DNA of 64,000 bases from Takifugu bimaculatus (GCA_004026145.2 CP034988.1:10731168-10795167), one strand, 5' to 3'; counted from the stretch's first letter, positions 12,700 through 25,198 are shown. Made by a program: numbers and translations. Notes: generated by a model from the letters alone, not told the origin.

Positions 12700-15600
12700 A
12701 TGATGACATCACCGACACCAGTAAAGCATACCACCAAGCCTTTTACCCATGGACCACAGCGTCCGGGTTCAGGGACCCTGGACACTCTGTCCATTTCCTC
12801 CCTCCTCTCTGGAGATGAGGAGACCGATGACAGACAAGGAGGTGAGGAAGAGTTGGGAGAGCTGGAGGTGAACCCCTACGATGGGCTGCCCTTCTCCTCC
12901 CGCTACTACTCAATGCTGGAGGAGAGGCGTCGCTTCCCCATATGGAGGCTCAGGGAGAGTCTGCTGAAGCACCTGGAGAACCACAACATGGTGCTGCTCA
13001 GTGCAGCTGCTGGAGCTGGAAAGAGTACCCAGGTAACCAGGAAGGAATGGAGGAACCTTTGTTCCCAGCAACCAAGTAAAAAGCCTGTAACCTTCCCCGT
13101 CCCTGTTGTGGTGTTAATGGGAAACTTGTCCGATTCACTAGTTCCTGTTCAGCTGTGAGAAGGAAATCATTTCTAAAGTCAGACCTACAAAGGTCAAAGT
13201 ACTGTTGCCCTTGACAACAGTGTCAGAGGTAAAGAACATGTTAAGAGGAGTCATGCTCTCATCCTAGTCCCAACACCAGTGGGTCCAGGTGATATTTACA
13301 CGTGTTCTTTTCAGTTCACACCTGTGTATAAATAGTGATGAGCCGGTACACCTGTAGTAACGTACAGAAACATAAAGTCGTGCTGACCAAGCATTCCTGA
13401 TGGGTTTTTGGTACTTCAGAGTGTTTTTTAGGTACCCTGGCGCACCGTGGATGAGTGTTCTCCTCTGCTGCTGTTCTCCTGCAGGTTCCACAGTGGTGTG
13501 TGGAGTACGCGCTCTCCTACCAGTTCTCCCAGGGTCTGGTGTGTTGTTCCCAGCCATATTCCTGTGGCAGCGGTCAGCTTGGCCCTGCGCGTGGCCGATG
13601 AGATGGACCTGAGCCTGGGCCTGGAGGTGGGCTACAGAGTCCCCCATGACGATGGCTGTACACCTGACACCCTCCTCAGGTGAATTTGTCATCTGTTTGC
13701 CTTGTTCCTGGGTTACAGTTGTTAAAGTTTACAGTTTTGTGAAGACAGACAGAATAAAAGACTGCAGGACACTCCTACTGTCTCCAGGGGATCACCACGG
13801 TTTCATGTCTTTATGTGGGAAAGTCTTCTAGATAAGTTGTGATCCTTCTGTAGATCAAATGAGGTGCTTTTTGTTCAGCTGTATGTGCTGTTATGATCTG
13901 CTGTCCTGTCCTCAGAGGACAGGAGGACGTCCAGGTTGGATTAAACCATCTCTGTAATCTAATGCTCCACAAGTGTCTCACAGCCACACCCTGACCATTG
14001 TTGCGTGTTCACTGTTGGTTCGCTCTCCAGGGTGGAAGTAAAAGTTAGACAGGATGAACGCCTGTCTGACTGACTGTGACTGTGACAGAAAGCTCAGCAG
14101 GCTTCCTGACCGGTTGTTGCTTTCTCCTCAGGATTTGTCAGCGACACTCTCCTGCTGGAGGAAATGATGTCCGACCCTCTGCTGCACCAGTATGGGGTGG
14201 TAGTGCTGGATGAGCTCCAGGAACGTACCATGGCCTCTGATGTGATGCTGGGTCTGCTGTGTGACGTCTGTCGCCAGAGGAACGACTTCCGTGTGGTTCT
14301 TCTTACCCATCCAACGCTGGCAGCCTCGGCTCTCCGCCTTCCTCGGCCCAGAAGTTCCCTTCCTCTCCCTGGACCCCCCTGCTGACGGCCAGGAGAATGA
14401 CAGGCTTGAGGAAGGCAGGCAGACTGTGGATATGACCAACATGGAGACGCTGTACCGGGAGCTTTCTTCTGGGAGGCAGCCAGTCACGGCTGCTTGTCAT
14501 ATGGTTCTGGATCTGCACAGAAGAGGAGAGGAAGGAGACGTCCTTGTTTTTGTAGCCAGTGCACAGGTACCGTTTCCTGCCTGCAGAAATATGAGGCCAG
14601 TTCAGACGAGCATAGATGCTGCTGCAACCTTCACCAACATGCATGTTTGGTTAAGGGTTGCGTGTAATGTCCTGGTTTTAAGCACATGACTTATAACATC
14701 ATATAGCTCCTCAGAACAGTTTGTTTAGTACATATTGACCTTGGTTAGATGTGTGTGTCACACTCAAACACCCTGTGTCAACAGCTCCACATCTCCAGTG
14801 TCCTGCTGACTGACTGTCAGAGCCAAGTGTAGAGATGTGTACAGCTGTAGCGATCCTGATGTTGTCTTGTTACAGACACACCTGCTACCGAATTCACACC
14901 TTAAACCATTGTTGTTTTGATCTGAGCTGAGGAACTGCTGCAGAAGATGATCAGGGTTATATCTGTTATATAAGTTCAAAAGGCCAGGGCCACAGATTAG
15001 CCACAGAGAGATCTTACAGGTCTCAGGAGTCTTCATGGCCTTCATCCCTAATTCAGAAGTTATAATCAGTACAGAGAACCTAGTTCAGGTTCTTTCCAGT
15101 GAAAACACTCAGTCGGCTCCAGAAACACATGAAAGCTCTTTAGCTCACTTCACAAAAGTACTAGGTCCCTCAAGAATCCATGCTAACCTGCTAACCGTGG
15201 CGTTTAACCTTGTAGTAATCATCAGTCGTCATTATCGGATTATACTGCCTTTTGTGGATTCAGAGCTCATCACAGCTCATCACAGCCCCTGTTGGAGTTC
15301 TTGATGATTGAAAATCGACTGGTTTCTGTCCTGGTTCTTCTGACCTCAGTGTCGCCCTGCTACAGTCGACCAGAGCATCCTGTTCCAGGGCCGGGAGCAG
15401 GTCACTGGGATTAGACCGGTGCAGATCAAATTTATCAGATTGATTCATTATGTTCATGTTCAGGATGTCTCCTCTTCATGTAACAGGTTTGTTGCACCAG
15501 ACGTTCCTTTACTTTGTACCTTTTCCCTTGGGAAAAACGATTGAGCAGCAGGAATAAATGTTCACATCTATGCTGATGGCGCTCAGCTGTACAGTATTTA

Positions 15601-16769
15601 TCTATGAGACCAGAGGAACCAGAACAGTCAGGACTGAGGTGATTGTGTTTGGTCCTGACCTGCTCAGGATGGATCAGCTGAGCGATCACATCATGACCCT
15701 GGAGGATCGTTTCTGTAGCCTCCATATTAAACAGGTCTCCAGATCAGGAGCATGCTGACCATGACAGGGCCAGACAGATCTTTATATGAACACCACAGGT
15801 GACTGGTTATTGTGGTGATTGCCATCTCTTCCATATGTTCCAAGTATTATTGCCTCAGGTCCTGTGGGTCTTGTTCCACCAGCAGGACAAGTGTTGGGTG
15901 ACGTGAAGTGGCTTAATTTCTTCCCTCCTTGTGTAGGAAACAGAGGAGTGTGTGTCTCTGCTGGAGAAGGAGTGTGTAGCTCTGAGTCCCCAGCTTGGTC
16001 CTCTCAGGATTCTGCCCCTCCACGCCGGACTGGGGGGCAGCGCCCAGCGGATTTACGAATCTGACCCGGAGCCTTCCTCGCAGAGGGGGAGCGACAGCTC
16101 TGAGGGGGGGCGATCCTCGGTGACAGAAGCCAGGGCCTCTGTGGTGAAAAGGAGGGTTATTGTCACAGACGCCCTCGCCGAGGCGTCCTTCTCTTTGCCC
16201 GCTGTCCGCTACAGTCATCGACACGGGCCTTCAACTCACAACCGTGAGTTTGTGATCTCATCAGCAGTTCCCAGTGATAGTCCCNNNNNNNNNNNNNNNN
16301 NNNNNNNNNNNNNNNNNNNNNNNNNNNNNNNNNNNNNNNNNNNNNNNNNNNNNNNNNNNNNNNNNNNNNNNNNNNNNNNNNNNNGAAGAGAAAGAAGACG
16401 AGAAGAGAAAGGAAGAGAAAGCAAAGAGAAAGGAAGAGAAGAGCAAGAGAAATGACCTCTCCTCTCCTCTCCCTTCCTCTCCTCTCCTCTCCTACCCTAC
16501 CCTACCCTACCCTACCCTCTAACCCTACCTTACCCTACCTTACTGGATGTTTCCATCACGACAGGCTTGTGGAACTGGCCCCCCAGTACTACCTGGGAAA
16601 CCTGCCCTCAGGTGAAGGCAAAGAGCTGCTGATGGAACTGAAGCAGAGTCTGGAGCTTGAGAGACCATCAGATGAGCACGGCGAGGCCCAGAGAGGTCAC
16701 GGCGAGGCCCAGAGAGGTCACGGCGAGGCCGACGACCAGCCTAGTGCTGACCGCTGCATCATCCAATGA
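12700..16769 (+). CDS. dqx1: DQX1-like DEAH/DEAQ-family helicase-like protein, frameshifted and gapped
   Basis: Visible coding exons: 12700-13032, 13485-13679, 14132-14566, 15937-16243 and 16565-16769. Homology is to DQX1 (VADEMDLSLGLEVGY in the helicase core; LVELAPQYYLGNLP at the C-terminus) and more distantly DHX32. Walker A is GAGKST. Motif II reads DELQ rather than DEAH, as expected for the DEAQ family, which are RNA-helicase-like nuclear proteins of poorly known function. An in-frame stop precedes the ATG at 12700. The exons for roughly the second RecA end, winged-helix and ratchet region are absent, in or around the N gap at 16285-16384. Four single extra bases break the frame: T at 13559/13560, C near 14138-14140, G near 14322 and A near 16213. 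Removing each restores both family alignment and intron phase. The last exon carries three 21-bp repeats (HGEAQRG). It is either a decaying gene or a region of poor consensus. Confidence 0.85.
14900..15780 (+). mobile_element. Degenerate L2-type LINE fragment in dqx1 intron
   Basis: The 15310-15740 part translates in broken frames to reverse-transcriptase-like text, including YADGAQLY (a decayed YADD box) near 15575 and a downstream segment (DLLRMDQLSDHIM) typical of fish L2 LINE ORF2. Stops and indels are present. It fills most of the 1.4-kb intron between the exons ending at 14566 and starting at 15937. The left edge is uncertain. Confidence 0.7.
16285..16384. other. Assembly gap (100 N)
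   Basis: Exactly one hundred N bases, the usual placeholder for a gap of unknown length. It interrupts dqx1, whose missing middle and C-terminal exons (a few hundred codons by comparison with DQX1) cannot fit in 100 bp, so the true gap should be larger. Right of it lies GA-rich low-complexity sequence that probably caused the break. Confidence 0.98.
16385..16550. repeat. Low-complexity (GAAGAGAAA)n / (TCCTC)n / (TACCC)n
   Basis: A purine-rich GAAGAGAAAG stretch, then CCTCTC units, then CCTAC units in direct succession, ending about 15 bp before the acceptor of the last dqx1 exon. Confidence 0.9.
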
Positions 16770-18176
16770 GATGAATTATGAGCTGTGATCTTTAATGAAA
16801 CTTTTTGTCAGTTTGTGGTCTGGAAGACGTATTTTACTGTCTTCCAGTATTTTACTGCTCCACGATGACTTTGGACTTGTGTGGATCAATGTGCCACCTG
16901 TGATGGTGTCTCAGGGCTCCCTGTGATGCAACTGTAGCAAAAAGCTTCTCTTCAGGGTTTTTATACTGCTGCCACGCAGTCATCAGAAGAGGAACGTTGC
17001 TACTCTCATCTGTCGCACCTTTAAAGGACGCGTGAGCTGCGTTTCTACATCTGAACAGACTGTTTGAGTCTGGAATCACTGGAGTCACAACAATAATATT
17101 TTTATTTAAGGTGTTTGGCTTGAAAGAATTCTGTTTTTAGCAGCAGTTGTCTATAAATGTTGTATTTTAATTAAATGTAATAATAAAATTGGCCTTAATC
17201 TGGATGTTTCTGTCAGACTTTCTGGAAGAGTTGAGTTGAGTCTCAGTTTGGGGCCAGAAGATTCTGATCCTGATGTGATTTCTGGTAACTTCCCAGGAAG
17301 AGACTCACAGAAAGCTGGATGGAGGTGAACGGCAGGCAGATGGTGGTTCTTGGAAACTGTCAGACTGGAAGTTCAAACCTCTTTTGGCTCTTTAACCTCC
17401 TGCTCAACCAGTTTTTTGGCATTCCTGAGGCTCAGTTAGCAGGAACGTTCTCTTTTTTTTGGCTCATTACACGGGTAGCTAGAGAAGGTCTACAAGAACT
17501 CTAATAAAATGGTCATTTTTTAGCCATCCACAGATCTTCATGTTATACATTTAAGTATTAAATCTTTACCTTTTCTACTGTCTACAAACACACTGCTCCA
17601 CCTGCCCAGGATAGGCAGTGATGATGAGATTACCTGAAGGGAGCGCTGGGGACTCTTCTATAGAGGAGGAGGAGGAGGAGGAGACTGATGCCTGGTCAGC
17701 TGACCCAGGGTTGTTGGCTTCCTCACCTTGCTCCTCTTCAAAAACAATCGGTGTTGCTGAAGAACTGGACCAGCTGAGGTCCTTTGGTGTTCTTTCCTTA
17801 ATTCATTTATTTATGTTCCAGTTTAACGCTTCAGGTTTTCTGAAGAATTTTGTCAACAATTAGGTCCACATCTTAACTGCTGACGTTCCCAAAAAGGATA
17901 TCAACAACAACAACCACAACTTTAAGCTCTGATTAATATATAAAATGACGTACCAATGTTTGGGTGGTGTGAGTGGAGGGAGGAGGAGGAGGGAGGGAGG
18001 GAGGAGGAGGAGGTCTGCCCTTCCTCAGTAACCTGAGAGGCTGTGAGAGGAAGCCAAGAGAAGAAGCGGAGAACTTTGAAGGTGTCTCGGGCCTGCTGCT
18101 CAGCCAGGCTCAGCAGGTTTATTTTAGATCGTGCATACGCAGAAACGGGACATGTCACACATGCTCAATCCTCTTG
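16770..18176. other. Convergent 3' regions of dqx1 and smyd1
   Basis: 3' UTRs of two convergent genes. The dqx1 side has a poly(A) signal AATAAA at 17182-17187. The smyd1 side has TTTATT (AATAAA on minus) at 17806-17811. A GGAGGA-rich stretch lies at about 17975-18015 and (GAG)n at 17667-17685. No further coding exon was seen. Confidence 0.5.
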
Positions 18177-19701
18177 TCACTTCTTCAGAGCAGCGTCGCT
18201 CCTGACCTGACACGCAGACTCATCCTGCTTTAACAGCTTCAGCTCCACCTCCGTCTGCCGGCGCATCGCCTGGGAGGAAGCGTCAAACGTTCTAAGAGTA
18301 GCAAAAGCATCCTTCCTGACGGGTTCCATATGAACCAGACAGGTGAAGAACCAGCCACATGACAGCAAAGTCATAACCCACCTCCAGGTCTCTGGTGACA
18401 CTGTGGTTGGGGCCATGGGTGACCAGCAGAATGCGGTAGGCCTTACAAATCAGCTCATGAGCCATCTCTATCATCCCAGCCTGCAGATGAGTGACACCTG
18501 CGCGCATCACGGCTATGCCCAGCTGGGCGCTGTTAGGGTGGTACAACTTCCTGTTGGAGAGAGAGGACTGTGGTGACCCCTTGCCTTAGGGTCAGGGGTC
18601 ACGGGCATAGCAGAGCTAATGCTATGGATCTCTTTCATGTGTTTAGTCACAATATTAAAAGCGGCTTCAGAAATGGAGCAGCAGCCTGACCTACCAGCCT
18701 CTGCTCAATGGAGGTTCTCAATGACAGGAAGAAGGATGATTAAATGAGGGTAAAACGCAACCTGTGCTGCTCACGTGTATCCCTGCACCATCCTCCGGGC
18801 GTAGGCTGCAGCCTCCGAGAAGCAGCGCAGGTACGAAAGTACCTCAACAGCAGCACTCAGCACACGCAGGTGATGGAGATGAGTGTCAGCCAAGAGGTTG
18901 TTCTGCTTCTCCAAACACTTAGAACACAGCATCCGGACCTGACGGAGGAAGAACAACCCCCAGTAGAGAGAAGGGTGGAGCTGGTGGAGGCGCAGCAGTG
19001 GGGTGCACCTACCTCCTGGAAGTCTTTGTCCATCAGGGACCTTTCTATCTTTTCCAGACACTCTTGACTGAAGGCTGTCACCTCCTGCACCTGATCAGCG
19101 GAGGGCTGATGACAGCAAAAAGCTTTAAGGACACAAAGCGGCGTTAAAATCAGTCCTGTATTGTCTGAATCACTCACTTTCCCCCCAGGGCCGTCGGCAG
19201 CAGCGGCCGTCATCAAGTCATCCTTGATGTGCTGCCTACAGTGTTCACAGGTGCACTCAAAGTAAAAATGTTCCTTCAGCTTCCTCTGACGCTCAGCAGA
19301 CGTATCCAGGAAGTCTACATAGCTGACGGTCAGCTCCTCCCCCTCACAGATCTTCCTCAGAGCTCGTAGCTCGATCCTGCGTGGACAGTAGAAGTTATGG
19401 CACATGCGCTCAGTGCATGAGGTCAGGTGGGACTGTTCTGAGATTCAAACTGGCAAATGGAACCAGCAGGGAGGAGGCGAGAGGTCGCAAGGTCACCGTT
19501 TCTGTGGGACCGCCGCACGTGATGACAGGAAGTCATCCACCCAGGAAAGTCCTGTATGCTTCTCCGTGTTCCCAATTCCTCCAACCATCACAATCTAAAA
19601 TGCTTTTAGTCTCAGTCAGCAACACACAACAGGGTCCAGATCAGGTCCTGATTAAAAGGAAGTTATTCCAAAACACATATTAAACACATGCAAACGCTCA
19701 C

Positions 19702-19741
<40 letters not shown>

Positions 19742-21801
19742 AAGACTCACCTCCTCTTAGAGTGGAGCGCTGAGTTTGTAGCTGAATGGCTACAACAGAC
19801 AGAAACACTGAGATGGGGTCACAGCTTCAGCACCGTTACACAACCAATCCCTCATTTCTCTCATGAACTGTTCTCTACAATCTGAGACACTAAACATCTT
19901 GAGCCAGGCAGCAATACTCCACAGCCTCTAACCTTCACTGCTCCCATTTGAATTGGGAACACTGGACGAGGTCCAGTTCTGTGGAGGATCGTGCTGCAAG
20001 ACCGCCTGATTGGGTGGTGGGTGAGATTAGAAAGAGGGGGATGTTGAGGTGGACGGATTAGCTACTGTACATCTGTTGAGGAGGTGACTCGGACACCTAC
20101 TTGCCATGGTTGAGGACGACGCTGCAGTTGGGCCAACAATCATGGTTGACCAGACACAGGTTGGGAAAGAGTCCCACACCAACAGCTTTCAAACCTCTCT
20201 GGTCACTCAGCGTGAAGCCGTTGCACTTGATCTACACAGAGAGCGATGAGAAGGTGAGCGTGGCTGTAACAAAGAGTCGCAGGAGACCCTTGAATCATGT
20301 GACACACCGAGATGTTCTTACAATGCCAAAAATGTGTGCTAATTTCATCCAAAGAATGCTTTGTGCGTCCACAAGACCAGTATTGCAGGAACACGTGGAC
20401 ATCAGTGTCGATGCGCTTGAGGTGGTCCTCAGGGAGGTCGGCCACATGGTCCTCCAGCTCTTCAACTGAGAGCAGCTGACTGTCCGACGCCACGCCTGTG
20501 TCCTTATGTATACGCCACATCACGCGTGCAGCCAGACTGGACACACACGGACAAGAACTTGCATTTGAGACCAAAAAACTACTGAAACAAAGCAGCTCAT
20601 ATTCACTATTATTGCGCCTTAATGTTCACAACAGTCATGGAACACAGGTGAACCTTGAACGGGTGATGTCTCCTTACCGAACCTTGTCTCCCGGCACCGT
20701 CCCCAGCTTCCTGATGGCCTGGCACTCCTGCTTGTGTTCCTCCCAGCATGCAGTCTGGCAGGTGCGGTCGCAGTAGTGGGCGAACTTACACTGGCCGCAG
20801 CGGTGCAGCTGGGCCTGATGGCAAAAACAACTGTGGCACACCTGGGAGGCAAAACTGCACAGAAGGGACACAGACGAGGTCGTGGCACTGTAAGCTCAAG
20901 CAAGTCCTCAAGGTCACTCAGATCTGCTGAGGTGGTGACTGACCAACACGTGCACATTAAGAGCAGCAAACAGGAGGAAAAGAAAGACAGTGGACGTGTT
21001 TACATTCTTCTACCAGTACAGCAGATGGTCCAGTGTCTGCACCAGAGTCACCAGGAGGTCTGTGTGAACTCATAAAGCCTGTGAAGACACCAAACCACAA
21101 ACCTTGGACCAGTGGAGCCCCTCTCCCGTATCACAGACCACTCAGCTCACACATAGTTTTGGTGTGCATCAGCGATTACATGAACTTGATTGCCTCTGTA
21201 ACTTCATCCATCTTTACCAGTTTTTTGACCAGTGGGGCGGCAAATATCTAAAGACAAGTTACAGTCCTGGCCCAACTGGTCCACCTTGTTCTAGGCCCAG
21301 TCCCAGAACAGCATCCAGCTAATGTGGGCTAACTATGGTTACTGGGTCTTTCAGTTCATTAGTAAGTCACCGTCCTTCAGTTACCAGCTAATATATGGAG
21401 CTATCATATAGCCATGCTAACCCACCTCAGCTAAAGCTGCTCAACTATGGTGCAGAATAGCAAGGACATTGTATCTGAATGTTGCACTTTTATTTTTGGG
21501 GCAATCTATTTAGAACCAAATTGAAGTGTTTTAAAAGTTTTTAAGAGACAAAAGATTGTGAGTTCACAGAACTCAGGTGTCCTCATCATGAACATGATGG
21601 CTGAAAACTGACGTGCTGAAGTTCAGGCGATGTTCATGTCCGATTCCACACATTAGTCTCGTACCTGTCGAAGACCACAGCAGAGTAACTGGGCTCAGCA
21701 AACACCACCTCCCCAGTGCTGATCTCTTTGGTGGCCCTCAGGCCTCTGCCTTTGATCCCTCCATCAAACAGCTCAGCGCTCTCCATGTTCCCCACAGTCA
21801 T
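18177..21801 (-). CDS. smyd1: SMYD1 SET/MYND lysine methyltransferase, one +1 frameshift
   Basis: Ten exons on the minus strand: 21801-21665, 20854-20678, 20536-20322, 20231-20101, 19789-19751, 19376-19178, 19105-19013, 18938-18775, 18550-18382 and 18269-18177. The text follows SMYD1: an N-terminal split SET (KGRGLRATKE), a MYND zinc finger (CHSC...CGQC...CDRTC...HKQEC), the SET core NHDCWPNC, GEELTVSY, a post-SET CTCEHC and a C-terminal TPR-like domain. The small exon at 19789-19751 corresponds to the 13-residue muscle isoform insert. SMYD1 is known as a striated-muscle methyltransferase and myosin chaperone partner needed for sarcomere assembly. Exons total 1417 nt, one too many: an extra A near 20334-20337 in exon 3 breaks the frame before HIFGI. 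Removing it gives 471 aa. Teleosts carry smyd1a and smyd1b; I cannot tell which this is. Confidence 0.92.
19702..19740. repeat. (AC)n microsatellite in smyd1 intron
   Basis: Nearly uninterrupted AC dinucleotides, about ten bases beyond the donor side of the small exon ending at 19751 on the minus strand. Confidence 0.98.
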
Positions 21802-23592
21802 GGTTCAGTCCAGAGAAGAGCCAGCAGAGTAGAAGAGAAGCAGTTGAGTGTCAGGCAGCCTGGCGGGGAGTGGGGAGGAGGGAGCCCAGGGTGGCCCAGT
21901 GTAGCCCAGCGTGGCCCAGCGTGGCCCAGCGTAGCCCAGCCCTGACTCTGCCAAAAATAAGCCCGGCCTCTCGGTGGGGAGGATCAGTGGAGAGGGAGAG
22001 GAGCAGAGGGAGAGTTCCTCTGTGGCCCTGGTAGTGGTCCCTTGTTTGGGTTGGTTTCTCCTGTGGTATTTTGGTCGGAGGCAGCTGTGAGTGTCCGTCA
22101 GGAGCGCCTGACTGGAACTGGAGCCGCCTGACTTCTCTGCAAGATTCACAGAGCTGCAACTGGGAGAGCAGCAACACCACATACCTTCCAGTATCTGGAA
22201 TGGTTTGGTCTTTGTGGATGAGTGAGGTGAAACATTCCAAAAGAAACCTTTGAAACATGGTGAAAAAGCCAAATGAAGCTTTCGTTTCTGTTTAGTTTGA
22301 GCAGCTTAAAACAAATAATCCATTAGTGAAAATATACCGTGGTAACAATTGAGGTTCTATTCTAATTAAGGTTTCATATTTTAAAGGGGTATTTCTGATT
22401 TTAAGTGTTGGATAACTGATGAAAGTCCTGCAGCACTGAAACACGAGCAGCAGCATTCTTCAGCGTTTCACCGGTGAATAAATGGTTTTAATAAAAATAT
22501 TGATCTTTTTCATAACTGAAGATGTCTCTTTCAATATTCGAGTTACTATTGAGCTGGATGGACAGGACGCCATGTCCCAGGAAGGAATCAGGCTCTCTGT
22601 CTCTCCAGTGCACGCACCGACATGAACTGCAGAATCAGCCCCAAACCAGCCAGAAAACCCAAACACGTTTGATGAGCTTCTATTATCTGTAAGTTTGTTG
22701 TAGCTACTTTATAATCTCATTTTCCCCTGACTTAACTCTCAACTATATTAACATGTTAGTTTACCAATTGTGGCGAGGAACAAGCCTTTTAATGGTTCTA
22801 GATAGCTGCCCCCTGTTGCTAGTCCTGGGTAGTGCACAGGCACCGTCCCAGGATTCCAGGCAATTCAGTCTGTTGGTGCAAAGCTGCTTTTTGTTTAACC
22901 ATTACTGGTGCTGGTGTTAAAGCGGCCCTGCATATGAAATTACAATTGTGAAGTGTCCCCTTTGAGGACAGAAAAGAAAAAGGGAAGGAAACAGAAAAAG
23001 GTTCCTCATCAGTAACTAAAATTATGAAACAATGAAGCAGAACACGAGTCGTTGACTGAGGAATGTGTTTAAAATGTGGAAATACAAATTCTCATTAACA
23101 TGATCACAAAAGGCACTTTGACATTAAAGCTTCACAAACACAAGCAGAGCAGGTCAGAGGTCATATAAACACACACATTAGCGAGGATCTGTGTCGCTTA
23201 ATCAACCTTCATGACAGGACCAACAGGACTGAGATGTTGGATTCTGTAAAGCTCCTAGAAACAATTTTGAATGTAACAGACGCTATATAAATAAAGATTG
23301 ATTGATTGACACAGTGACCTGGATGTCTGAGCAGGTCATGAAACGTTCCACAACACTCATTTTCTTGATTTCCTTTCATAAACAAAAGTCTTGAGCAACA
23401 CAAACAAGCTTTAAAACGACTGAACTAGGTAGATCCTTCACATTCGCTCTTATTGGCATCTGTCTGGGTCTAAGATGAGGTTTATCCTCAGAAATGTGGT
23501 GGGAGCCCACATTTCCTCTAAGTGCAGCGGCTGCAGATGAAGACAAACCGGTGGAGGCACCGTCGACCCGGCGACCGCCCGAGGCCAGTCCT
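21802..23592. other. smyd1 upstream region and spr 3' side
   Basis: The smyd1 promoter should lie just above 21801. Four near-copies of a GTGGCCCAGC/GTAGCCCAGC 10-mer occur at about 21891-21942. An L2-type tail lies at 23215-23312. No other coding exon was recognised, and the remaining AT-rich sequence shows nothing supportable. Confidence 0.4.
23215..23312 (+). mobile_element. L2-type LINE 3' tail
   Basis: Contains the family tail words AAACAATTTTGAATGTAACA, then GACGCTATATAAATAAAGATTGATTGATTGA, matching the fuller copy at 27820-28750. Only the 3' end is present. Confidence 0.75.
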
Positions 23593-25198
23593 CTATACGT
23601 CATAGAAATCGATGTGAGCTCCCGATGGGTAGGTGTCCTCCATCAGCAGCTTCATCAGCTTGGAGCATGACTCCTCACAGGTGAGCACCTGTCCCTGAGT
23701 GGACATGTCAGAGAAAGACTTCCTGATGCTGGGATCAGCTGTGGTGGATTTGGCTGTTGAGAACATGTCCGTGTCCAGAGGCCCTGAATCAGTAAAACAG
23801 AGGAAAACCATGAAGATGGACAAACTGACACAGCTCCTGATGTGCTTCAACACACGCATACATAAATATATCTGGACAAAACATCTACAAACAGGCAAGA
23901 GAACTGAGCAAAGCCTGAGAGACGAACTCTGAGGGACTGAGAGCGGCAGTGGCAGGACAGGACAAATGACCTCGCCTGTATTATCAGTGGTGGACATCAG
24001 ACTGTCCAGAGTCCAGCTTTACCCAGACAAGAGGACAAGCCTGCCAGAGCACCTTCGGCCCTTCCTGTAGACCAGTCAGACCCACACTGGTTTGTGGAGG
24101 GGACCTGTGCCTCCATATCTTTCATTATTGAGGTGTTGACATGCAGATGAATGGGTCCCCCCCCCACCTCACAAAGTCCTGAATACAGTGCGCGTTCCTC
24201 ACCTGGAGCATAGCTGAGAACTCTCAGCTCTGGTTCCTCTGCTGCCAGAACCCTGAACATCATATCTCTGGCAGCCTTGCTGGTGCAGTACAGCACCCAG
24301 GAGCTAAAGGGCTGTTGGGCACACAAGGAGGAGATGTTGACCACAGTCCGCTTCACACCTGGACGTTGTGGAAAAGCCTGGAGGATGCCAGCAGTCAGAC
24401 AGAGACAGGAGCTGACGTTGAAGGACAAGTAAGAGTCCACGTCATCCCTGTTGGTAAAGGACCTTGCGTAGCGGGACACGTCTCCCAGAGAGGCTGTGAG
24501 GACAGGGAAGAACTTTTCAGTTATTCAGACCATCGAGTGTTTCCATCAACTGGAGAAGAAGAAGAGAAGAACACAGAAAGAAGACACAAAAGGAGTGAGA
24601 AGATCGAACGCTAGAAGCCTTCAAACCCTAAAGCTTCATTAAATGTAAATGTTTGACAAGTCAGTGGGGCTGTGGAAGGATGAGCAGTGAGATTGGGATG
24701 ACATCACAGTTTTCAGATACACAACAATGTTGCTAATGATGCTAAAAACGGCACCATTAGGACCTTTGTTATAAGGTATAAAGGGTCTGGAGTGGGAGTT
24801 AAAGGGTCCGGGGTGGATTATACATCTGTATCTAATTAATTCATGTCAGTCATTTGTAATAAATGCTTACCTGCGTTGTTGATTAATAGAATGTGATCCA
24901 TGTCGTCGGTAAACACCTGTTGACATGCTCTAACCACGCTGCCGGGGGCCTCCAGCTCACCCAGATCTGCCACCACACACTCCACCAGCAGGCCGGCTCT
25001 CCCCACCTCTGAAGCGGCCAGCTCTGCCTGCAGAGCCCGCAGCTTGTCAGCGGATCGAGCCACCAGAACCAGCGCCGAACGCGGCTGCACCAACCGGGAC
25101 AGTTGTCTAGCCACAGCCCGGCCGAAGCCCTTGGACGCCCCTGTGATGACACACAGAACTCTGCCAAGATCTGCACGGATCGGCTCGGAAAACGACAT
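23593..25198 (-). CDS. spr: Sepiapterin reductase (NADPH), tetrahydrobiopterin synthesis
   Basis: Three exons on the minus strand: 25198-24871, 24493-24203 and 23783-23593, giving 269 aa. It is a cytosolic short-chain dehydrogenase: the dinucleotide-binding TGASKGFG is near residue 15, NNAG closes exon 1, the catalytic serine lies in NISSL and the catalytic pair in YCTSK. The C-terminus GAHIDFYDV matches SPR (GAHVDFYDK in human). SPR reduces 6-pyruvoyl-tetrahydropterin and sepiapterin in the final steps of tetrahydrobiopterin synthesis, which in fish also feeds pteridine pigments. Frames and splice phases are clean. Teleosts have spra and sprb; the paralog is not resolved here. SPR is on human 2p13, as is DQX1, consistent with the neighbours. 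Confidence 0.95.

Noticed and set aside
12700..16769. DHX32 instead of DQX1
   Set aside because: The N-terminal NPYDGLPFSSRYY is common to both, but VADEMDLSLGLEVGY, LVELAPQYYLGNLP and the flanking 2p13-type neighbours fit DQX1 better.
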